The position numbers and the translations under genes were made by a program. From assembly GCF_001404515.1 (NCBI RefSeq), contig NZ_CXWE01000001.1:1134567-1198566 (forward strand): DNA of 64,000 nucleotides, written 5' to 3'. Numbering within the stretch: the first letter of the stretch is position 1; every line of letters starts with the position of its first letter. The stretch is from Roseibium album (GTDB taxonomy: Bacteria > Pseudomonadota > Alphaproteobacteria > Rhizobiales > Stappiaceae). Shown piece by piece: positions 50,784 to 58,500 of this stretch. A model generated the notes under the pieces. It saw only the letters and a list, made by a program, of their open reading frames with translations. It was not told the DNA's origin and searched no databases.

Positions 50784-51983
50784 ATGCAGCAAGGCGGCTG
50801 GAAAAAACTTATTGCAGTGGTTCTCGGATCCGGGATTTTTGCCGGGTCGATGACCGGCGCAGCGTTCGCCATTGAAAGCTGTGTTTCGGCGCTCAAAAAG
50901 CAGGCCGTTTCCGCCGGGGTTCGGCCTGAAATCGCGGAGCGGATGCTCAAGGGGGCTTCCTTCGACGAAAAGGTCATCCGGTTTTCGACATCCCAGCCGG
51001 AATACAAGACTGAAATCTGGGACTACATGGCCTTCCTTGTCGACGCCGAACGTATCAAGGACGGCAAAAAGAACCTGAAAAAACACCGCAAGACCCTGAC
51101 CGACATCGAAAAACGCTACGATGTCGATCGTCATATCGTTCTTGCTGTCTGGGGAATTGAGAGCGACTTCGGTCAGTTCAAGGGGGATTTCTATACACCC
51201 CATGCTCTCGCGAACCTGGTTTGCGCGGGGAAGCGCCGCCAGAAATATTTCCGTGGCGAATTGATCAAGACCTTGCAGATTGCGTCGCGCGGTGACGTAC
51301 CGGCCAGTGACTTCCAGGGGTCCTGGGCTGGTGCCTTCGGGCAGACGCAGTTCATGCCCAGCACCTACAACAGTCTTGCTGTTGATTTCGACGGCGACGG
51401 ACGCAAAGATCTTGTCAATTCCGTCCCCGACGCCTTGGCTTCGACGGCAAATTTCCTGAAAAATGCCGGTTGGCGCGACAGCCGCGCATGGGGTTATGAG
51501 GTCAAGGTTCCCGCTGGATACTCAGGCCCTGCCGGTCTCAAGAAACGGGCGTCCCTGTCAACCTGGGGTCAACGGGGCTTGAAGAAGATCGATGGTGGAA
51601 ACATCTCCGGCAAGACCGAGGCCGCACTGATCCGCCCGGCTGGTGCGAACGGACCGGGTTTTCTGGTAACGCGGAATTTCAACGCGCTTCGCTCCTATAA
51701 TGCATCGACCTCCTACGGCCTGGCGATTGCGCTCCTGTCCGAACTCGTGTCGGATGGCGATCCTTTCAAGACACCGTGGCCGACAGACAATCCGGGTCTT
51801 TCCAGGGCGCAGCGGCTGGAATTGCAGAAGCTCCTCAACAGGAATGGCTTCAATGTAGGCGAACCGGACGGCAAGGTCGGGCCGCTTACGCGGGCCGGGA
51901 TCAGAAAGGCCGAAGCCAAATATGGGCTGCCTGTTACCGGGCGACCGTCCTGGAATGTCTATAATTCTCTAGGTGGCAAGTAA
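50784..51983 (+). CDS. lytic murein transglycosylase (MltB/SLT_2 type) with peptidoglycan-binding domain
   Basis: A 399-residue periplasmic peptidoglycan lyase with a signal peptide (KLIAVVLGSGIFAGSMTGAAFA). The catalytic domain spans about 30-320, with the catalytic glutamate in VWGIESDFGQFKG and the MltB motif WAGAFGQTQFMPSTY. A PG_binding_1 domain closes the protein (LSRAQRLELQKLLNRNGFNVGEPDGKVGPLTRAGIRKAEAKYGLPVTGRPS). It cleaves glycan strands forming 1,6-anhydro-muropeptides. The ATG at 50784 has GGAGGGG upstream. Confidence 0.94.
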   Translation: MQQGGWKKLIAVVLGSGIFAGSMTGAAFAIESCVSALKKQAVSAGVRPEIAERMLKGASFDEKVIRFSTSQPEYKTEIWDYMAFLVDAERIKDGKKNLKKHRKTLTDIEKRYDVDRHIVLAVWGIESDFGQFKGDFYTPHALANLVCAGKRRQKYFRGELIKTLQIASRGDVPASDFQGSWAGAFGQTQFMPSTYNSLAVDFDGDGRKDLVNSVPDALASTANFLKNAGWRDSRAWGYEVKVPAGYSGPAGLKKRASLSTWGQRGLKKIDGGNISGKTEAALIRPAGANGPGFLVTRNFNALRSYNASTSYGLAIALLSELVSDGDPFKTPWPTDNPGLSRAQRLELQKLLNRNGFNVGEPDGKVGPLTRAGIRKAEAKYGLPVTGRPSWNVYNSLGGK

Positions 51984-52123
51984 GGACGCAGGACCGGCAT
52001 TCTTTGCTTGCAAAACAGGTCGGTCTTTGCAATCGACAGGGGAATATTTCGTATTGCAGCATTGTTTTGTTGCGCTGCGAAAAATGGCATCGCAATATAC
52101 CGGTTGTTTCCAGGAGGATTGCG

Positions 52124-52765
52124 ATGTCCGGTCGAATATTGACTGTAGCCCAACAAAAGGGCGGGTCAGGGAAAACAACTCTGGCGGCACATCTGGCGGT
52201 TGCCCTTGCCGGTCGATCAGGCGAGCCCGTCGCGATTCTGGACGTTGACCCTCAAGGCTCCCTTGGTACCTGGTTCGAGGCACGTGAAGAAAATCTGGGA
52301 GAAGCCGGCACCGGCCTTGAGTTCCGGACGGCATCGGGGTGGGGCGCGCGGCGTGAAGCCCGATCCTTGGCAAGATCACATGGTTATGTCGTTGTCGACA
52401 CGGCGCCGAAAACCGATACAGATGCCAAACCGGCCATAGACGCGGCGGACTTTGTCATTGTGCCAGTCCAGCCGACACCTGTGGATCTTTGGGCGACCTC
52501 TCAGACAATCGATCTCGCTGCGCGCGAGAGTACACCGGCTTTGCTGGTGTTGAACCGTGTTCCACCGCGCGCATCACTCACCGGTGAAATGGCCGATGCG
52601 ATCGCTGCGTCAGGCTATGATGCGTTGAATTCCCGCCTGGGCAACAGGACCGTTTTTGCCTCGGCGATGGGCAAGGGGCTTGCCGTTACCGAAGAAGCAC
52701 CTTCAAGCAAAGCCTCTCTCGAAGTTGCGTCGCTGATTGATGAATTGGTCAACCGGGTTGGCTAG
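52124..52765 (+). CDS. orphan ParA/MinD-family ATPase
   Basis: A 213-residue deviant Walker-type ATPase. The Walker A motif is VAQQKGGSGKTTLAAHLA (with the signature lysine KGG), the A' aspartate is in ILDVDPQGSLGTWF, and Walker B lies in VVVDTAPKTD. The short length and the lack of an N-terminal helix-turn-helix fit small ParA proteins that position cellular cargo. No parB is adjacent. GGAGGATT precedes the ATG at 52124; upstream codons in the same frame are not supported. A perfect 28-base palindrome lies about 50 bases downstream. Confidence 0.93.
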   Translation: MSGRILTVAQQKGGSGKTTLAAHLAVALAGRSGEPVAILDVDPQGSLGTWFEAREENLGEAGTGLEFRTASGWGARREARSLARSHGYVVVDTAPKTDTDAKPAIDAADFVIVPVQPTPVDLWATSQTIDLAARESTPALLVLNRVPPRASLTGEMADAIAASGYDALNSRLGNRTVFASAMGKGLAVTEEAPSSKASLEVASLIDELVNRVG

Positions 52766-52815
52766 CTCATAGGGTCACAAAACCTGGCGTCCGAATTTGC
52801 GGGTTCGCCAAGGCT

Positions 52816-52843
52816 GTCTGTGACATCGATCGATGTCACAGAC
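52816..52843. repeat. perfect 28-base palindrome after parA
   Basis: GTCTGTGACATCGA (52816-52829) is followed directly by its reverse complement TCGATGTCACAGAC (52830-52843). There is no loop and no T run, so it does not look like a classical terminator. It lies between the convergent parA and GNAT genes. Confidence 0.75.
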
Positions 52844-52924
52844 GCGGACAAGGACGAAAGTTCGGAAAATCCTGACGTTTACTGAACTGGTCTGATTTTT
52901 CGTTTGTTCGTTTCGCATGTCTGG

Positions 52925-53488
52925 CTACGTGTCGGTTCCACCTCTATTTTTCGTTGGGTTCGGGGAAGCCGCGATTGGGTCCTTGTGGCGGAATATCAAG
53001 AATTTGCCACGTGTGGGGTGCTCTTCTTCCCGTTCGAGGACGGCTCCGAGCTTTTTTGCCAAGCCTATCGAAGCATTATTGCCCTCCACAATACAGCTGT
53101 GAACCGCGTCCCACCCGAGGATTTCATGGGCATACCGACGGGCTCGGATTGCAGCTTCGTATGCGAAGCCTTGCCCCTGTTTTTCAGTGACGATGCTCCA
53201 GGAAATCTCACGTTCGGGCCAGCTTTCAGGGTACCACAGTCCCACGATGCCGCAAAAATCACCCGTTGCTTTCTCTTCGATTGCCCAGGCGCCATATCCC
53301 CGGATGATCCAGTGTCCCATCATGGCAGATGCCGCACGCCATGCGGAAGATCGGTCAAGCGGGCCACCATAATACCGGGTCTGTTCCGAGGCGTAGAAAT
53401 GCGCATATGCATCGAAATCACATTCTTCCCGGAATTCACGAAAGATCAGTCGTTCGGATTCAATTGTCGGTATCTTGAAGCAGGTCAT
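52925..53488 (-). CDS. GNAT-family N-acetyltransferase (RimJ/RimL-like)
   Basis: A 187-residue acetyltransferase: IESERLIFREFREECDFDAYAHFYA at the start, GYGAWAIEEKATGDFCGIVGLWYPESWPEREISWSI in the core and the acetyl-CoA loop QGQGFAYEAAIRARRYAHE (QxxGxA-like). The GNNASIGLAKKLGAVLE motif near the end is typical of RimJ/RimL relatives that acetylate protein N termini or small amines. I use the ATG at 53488 (MTCFKIPT). It follows the LysE gene, whose end lies 28 bases upstream, so the two are probably cotranscribed. Confidence 0.9.
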   Translation of the reverse strand: MTCFKIPTIESERLIFREFREECDFDAYAHFYASEQTRYYGGPLDRSSAWRAASAMMGHWIIRGYGAWAIEEKATGDFCGIVGLWYPESWPEREISWSIVTEKQGQGFAYEAAIRARRYAHEILGWDAVHSCIVEGNNASIGLAKKLGAVLEREEEHPTRGKFLIFRHKDPIAASPNPTKNRGGTDT

Positions 53489-53516
53489 ATGAGCAGTTTC
53501 CTGTTGTGTGAGGTTT

Positions 53517-54134
53517 TCAGGCGCGTGCGGCTGTGACAATACCGGCGCCGATTAACCAGCTGGCACCGAAGCGTGAAACCAACTTTGAAGTTTCAGGGGA
53601 CTTCAGTTGACGGGCGAGCGTGTCCGCCAATGCAACCCACGCAGTCGTCGTGAAAAAGACAATCACCAGGAACGTTGCTTCAAGTGTGATGATTTGCGGC
53701 AATAATGGTTGGTTCGGTGTGATGAACTGTGGGAGAAAGGCGACAAAGAAAAGGACGTCCTTGGGGTTCAGTGCCGTGACCAGAAAGGCATCGCGCATTA
53801 TCCGGATGCGCGTAGGTGGGCGATTGATGCTTTCCTTGAACGTTGATCCCGCTCCGCCTTTCCACACTTTGATACCCAGCCATACCAGATAAACCGCTCC
53901 GGCGAACTTCAGCGTCAAAAACAAGGTTGCGGAGGCTTGCAGGATCGCACCGGCGCCAAGGAGCGAAATTGTCATGGCAACAAAGTCACCAAGGATAACC
54001 CCGGGAATGGCCGCAGCAGCAAGCGATCTGCCATTGCTGATTGTATATCCCATCACAAGCATGACAACCGGACCAGGCACCAGCAGCAACACGAGCGAGG
54101 CAAATGTAAACGCAAGCCAAACTTCGATATTCAT
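53517..54134 (-). CDS. LysE/RhtB-family amino-acid exporter
   Basis: A 205-residue membrane protein with six hydrophobic segments. The family signature LLLVPGPVVMLVMGYTISNGRSLAAAAIPGVILGDF is at the N terminus, and NPKDVLFFVAFLPQFI lies centrally. It should export an amino acid or a derivative. AGGAG precedes the ATG. A LysR gene faces it across 100 bases with two similar direct repeats, the usual arrangement for LysE and its regulator. Confidence 0.93.
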   Translation of the reverse strand: MNIEVWLAFTFASLVLLLVPGPVVMLVMGYTISNGRSLAAAAIPGVILGDFVAMTISLLGAGAILQASATLFLTLKFAGAVYLVWLGIKVWKGGAGSTFKESINRPPTRIRIMRDAFLVTALNPKDVLFFVAFLPQFITPNQPLLPQIITLEATFLVIVFFTTTAWVALADTLARQLKSPETSKLVSRFGASWLIGAGIVTAARA

Positions 54135-54148
54135 CGTGCTCTCCTAAT

Positions 54149-54211
54149 ATCAATGTGAATTTCGCTAAATTTTGTTTGAGTTCGTGAAAAAATCAAATCA
54201 ATATGAAATTC
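54149..54211. promoter_or_regulatory. paired LysR-type site between lysE and lysR
   Basis: ATCAATGTGAATTTC (54149-54163) and ATCAATATGAAATTC (54197-54211) are near-identical direct repeats 48 bases apart in the divergent promoter. They are candidate regulator-binding sites. Confidence 0.55.
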
Positions 54212-54233
54212 ATAATCGAAGTTGAGCTACGAT

Positions 54234-55118
54234 ATGGATTGGAAGAAAATACCGTCTTTGCATGCGTTGCGCGCCTTTGAAACGGTGGCGCGAAACAAGA
54301 GCTTTACGGCTGCGGCACGCGAACTAAATGTCACGGAAGCTGCGGTGCGCCAGCATGTTCGCGGACTGGAGGAATGGTTTGGTGTCAGCCTTGTCGAGCG
54401 CAAAGGCAAGGGTGTCAGCTTGACTAAAACGGGAGAGCGATTGGCAGCGTCCACGTCCGATTGCTTTCAGACACTTGTTCAAGGGGTCAATTCTCTTGTT
54501 GCTGCCGAGGAGAACCGGCCTGTCACTGTCGCATTGACACCGGCATTCGCAGAGATCTGGCTGATGCCGAGACTGGATAGCTTCTGGAAGGAACATCCGG
54601 ATATTGAGATAAGTCTCCAGCCAAGTCTGCAGCTTGCCGAAATCCGCGGCGAGCAGTTCGATCTGGCAATCAGATACGGTCTCGGGAAGTGGCCCGGCAC
54701 CAAGACGACACGCTTGGCATCGGCGGAGTATGTCGTTGTCGCAAGGCCCGGCCTCGCTGATGCGGCCGTATCGAGGGAACTGAGCGATCTGAGTGATCTC
54801 AAATCTTACCCATGGCTCTTTGAAGCGTCGCGCCAGGAGCATCGTGACTGGGCCGAAAGGCATGGTATCGATTTCGATGCACGGACCAACCGTCACTATC
54901 CAACCAACTCGCTCGTGATTGCGGCGGCCAGAGCTGGCCATGGCGTCTCCCTGCAATCGCGGGCGCTGGTGCAGACGGATCTGAATCTTGGCATACTCGA
55001 GGAGCTTTATGCTGAGGACAGTGCTCCATTGGCGTACTACCTCGTTACGCGTTCCGGCTTGAGCTCAAAAGCGAGGGAATTTGTCAACTGGCTGAAAAAG
55101 GCAGCAAGTCAGACCTAA
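54234..55118 (+). CDS. LysR-family transcriptional regulator (GcvA-like)
   Basis: A 294-residue regulator. The helix-turn-helix spans about 6-65 (IPSLHALRAFETVARNKSFTAAARELNVTEAAVRQHVRGLEEWFGVSLVERKGKGVSLT). The effector domain has the GcvA-type segments LTPAFAEIWLMPRLDSFWKEHPDIEISLQPS and FDLAIRYGLGKWPG. It faces the lysE-like gene and probably controls it in response to the exported amino acid. The ATG at 54234 is preferred to a TTG 12 bases upstream. Confidence 0.92.
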   Translation: MDWKKIPSLHALRAFETVARNKSFTAAARELNVTEAAVRQHVRGLEEWFGVSLVERKGKGVSLTKTGERLAASTSDCFQTLVQGVNSLVAAEENRPVTVALTPAFAEIWLMPRLDSFWKEHPDIEISLQPSLQLAEIRGEQFDLAIRYGLGKWPGTKTTRLASAEYVVVARPGLADAAVSRELSDLSDLKSYPWLFEASRQEHRDWAERHGIDFDARTNRHYPTNSLVIAAARAGHGVSLQSRALVQTDLNLGILEELYAEDSAPLAYYLVTRSGLSSKAREFVNWLKKAASQT

Positions 55119-55591
55119 AAATCAAACCCCTGGCAGATAGCACTTTTCCATATGCAGATGCCTCTCAAGTTTGCAACAACGCAAATCAGGACTTGCCTGG
55201 CGAAATGGGACTGCAGGCAGCGAAGCCCGTCATACTCTCTTGAGCAGAAAGTGCACTGGACGAAGCGGCGTGTTTCAAGCTGCAAAAAGGCAATCCGAAT
55301 GTGATATGCGTTCTCCGGTTTGCTTCAAGCGCCACGTCTGTCGGGTTCGAACGCCGGTCGATCGAATCTTGAATTTCACAGAGCGCGGCCATCGTGTTGC
55401 TGCTCGATGAGAGAAGCGGACGGCAAACCTGCCCGCATTCGCCAAGCTGGTCGCCCTTCGGTATCGGCGCGTATGTGCCAGACCACGGTCTGGTCGGACA
55501 TTGCACCGGTGCATTTGTCGAAATTTTTGCCTTGTCCTAGTCACGTTCCGATGCCTTGATAGGGGAAATTATCGGTCCGGGAGGACAGGCC
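55119..55591. other. intergenic region upstream of the alpha-2-macroglobulin gene
   Basis: About 470 bases after the LysR gene. The only structure seen is a short inverted repeat CCAGACC-AC-GGTCTGG at 55478-55493, about 100 bases before the next start codon, which could be an operator. Short frames on both strands are not supported. Confidence 0.45.
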
Positions 55592-58500
55592 ATGTTTCTT
55601 TTTTCCAAAGTTTTCAAATCCGTTTATTCAAAAACAGCGCATCGGAACAGCCGAAAATCTAGGATTTTCCGTCCGATTCTGGTTGCAGGAGTGGCTGCCA
55701 TACTGGCAATGCCTGCAGTTGCGCAGGACCGGCGCATCGTGACGATCGATGACGCCGACTTCTTCGGAAGTGACTACCGAACCGTGAAGGATGTTGATCT
55801 GGAGGGCTGCAAGGCGGCCTGTCTGACTGACAATCAGTGCCGCGCCTTTACGTTCAACACGTCGGCCGGCTGGTGCTTTTTGAAATCGGATTTCGGCGAA
55901 CTCCAGAGTTTCGCTGGCGCCATTGCAGGCAGGGTGGTTGAAGTCAGGGCGCCACGCGCAGATCTGAGCGCGGACAGGAAAGCGGAACTGGCGTTTCTGC
56001 CCGGTTCGCAATTGGAAACCGCGGCAACCTACACGCAAAGCATCGCCAATTCCGGCCGCTCGACGGCACAAACGGTGGAACAGCTGCGCCGCAACGGGAT
56101 TGCAGCGCTGAACAATCGCAATGGAGCGCTCGCCGAGGCGGACTTTGTCCAGTTGATCGTTCTGGAACCTGGCGACTTCAACGACTGGACAAGCCTGACA
56201 GCAGCATTGCTGCTTCAAAATCCGGATAACTGGCAGGAACGGGAAACCAAGCAGAAAAACGCGGTATCCGCTGCCATCAATGCCTATCTGAAGGCGATCA
56301 ATTCGCAGGAGAGGGCATTTGCACTTGATCTGCTCGGACGGGCGCTGGAACGCCGCAACGAATTCAAACCGGCGATCAAGGCACTGCGCGCCTCGCTCGC
56401 ACTCGAGGAAAATCCGGACCTGCGTCGCCGTTACGACGGCCTTGTTGCACAGCATGGCTTTCGTATCGTCGATCATCAGGTTGATTCGGACAGCGTCTCT
56501 CCCAGAATCTGTCTGACCTTTTCGCAAAAGCTCTCTCTGGGCGAAGACCTCGGGCCTTATGTCACGGTCAAGGGTTCCGGCTCGGTCTCGGTCGAAACCG
56601 AGGGGAACCAGATCTGTGCCGACGGTCTGGAGCACGGAGCCCGCTATCAGGTCACAGCCCGCAGTGGCTTGCCGGCCGCCGATGGCGAAAAGCTTGAAAA
56701 GACGGCTGAATTGTCGATCTACGTGAAGGATCGTGCGCCATCGGTCCATTTCCTCAGCCGCTCTTACGTTCTCCCCTCAGGTGGCAATCCAACCATTCCG
56801 ATCGTGTCGGTAAACAGCACCGAGGTTGAAACCGTGATTTATCGCGTCGGTAACCGGTCTGTCGCGGACGTTCTGCGCGACAACCGTTTCCTGCGTCAGC
56901 TCGATTCGTGGAAGGCAGATCAGATCGAGGACGAGCTTGGCGAAAAGGTCTGGTCCGGAATTCTCGAAACCGAAAACACGCTGAACCAGGACGTCACTAC
57001 GGCGTTCCCCGTTTCCGATACCGGGATCGAACTGAAGCCCGGTGTCTATGCCATGACGGCGCGCTCCAAACTCGATTTGCAGAACCGTTGGGGCACACTT
57101 GCCACACAGTGGTTCCTGGTGTCGGACCTCGGATTGACCGCACTTACAGGCGACAGCGGCATTGCAGCGAATATCCGTTCTCTCTCAACAGCAAAATCGC
57201 TTGATGGCATTACCGTCAGGCTTCTGGCGGTGAACAATGAAGTGCTCGGTGAGACCACGACAAACGCGGAGGGCTTCGCCGAGTTTGCAGCCGGCCTGAC
57301 GCGTGGTCGCGGTGGATCTGCACCGGGAGTTCTCATCGCCGAGACCGGGGAGGGAGACTATTCGTTCCTCGATCTGCGCAAACCCGCATTCGATCTTTCC
57401 GACCGCGGGGTTGAAGGCAGGCCTGCGCCGGGACCACTGGATGTCTTTGCCTGGACTGACCGTGGGATCTACAAGGCCGGCGAAACGGTTCACGCCCAGG
57501 CTCTCCTTCGCAATTCGAAGGCAATGGCACAGGAAGACTTTCCGCTGACATTTGTTTTCAGCCGTCCCGACGGCGTGGAACATGCCCGTTATACCGTGAC
57601 CGATAGCGGTCTTGGTGGTCATTTGCAGGATCTCGATCTTGGCGGGACCGTGCAACAGGGGATCTGGTCCTGGCAGGTCTTCGCCGATCCCAAGGGAGGA
57701 GCGCTCGCGCAGGAGACTTTCCTTGTGGAAGATTATCGACCTGAAAGGGTCGATTTCGAGCTGGAAACCCGAGCGACAGCCTTCAGTCAGACATCTCCGA
57801 CATCGATTACGCTGGAGGCGAAGTTTCTCTACGGTTCTCCCGCCAGCGGCCAGACTCTGGAAGGCGATGTCATCGTGCGCCCCGTTCGCACGCTCAAGGC
57901 CTATCAGGGGTATCTGTTCGGACTGGAGAATGAAGAGACCTATTCCCAGCGCGGTGCGATCCCGTCAGGTCTGAAAACGGACGAGGATGGCAAACTCTCT
58001 TTTGACGTGACCCTGCCGACCCTGCCCGAGACGACGACCCTGTATGACGCTGAACTGGTTGCACGTCTGGTCGAGGCGGGTGGACGCTATGTTGAACGCG
58101 ATCTTGACCTGCCGGTTGCCCTGGATGGGCCACGTATCGGTATCAGACCGGCATTCGATGGCGGTGTTGATGAGGGCGGACCTGCTGCCTTTTCCCTGAT
58201 TGTCATCGGTGCGGACGGCGAGCAGCTGGACGCGGACGACTTGTCATGGACACTTTCCAAGGTCAGCCGGAGATACCAGTGGTACCGTCTTGACGGACGC
58301 TGGTCCTTTGAGCCGATAACCACATCAGAGCGGGTGGCCAGCGGTGAAGTGAGCATTGAAGCGGCGAAACCCGCCGAACTGTCCCTGCCGGTGGAATGGG
58401 GTGAATACAGGCTCGATGTAAAGGGGAGCGGTTCGCTTCAGACCTCGACAAGTGTTTCGTTCAATGCTGGCTGGTACTCCGCGGACGCGTCATCCGAAAC

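Noticed and set aside
52816..52843. Reading the palindrome as parS
   Set aside because: It does not match the canonical parS core (TGTTTCACGTGAAACA), and no parB is adjacent.
52904..53536. Plus-strand frame of 210 codons
   Set aside because: Antisense of the GNAT acetyltransferase, whose motifs are clear.
55628..56749. Minus-strand frame of 373 codons
   Set aside because: Antisense of the alpha-2-macroglobulin 5' region with no recognisable product.
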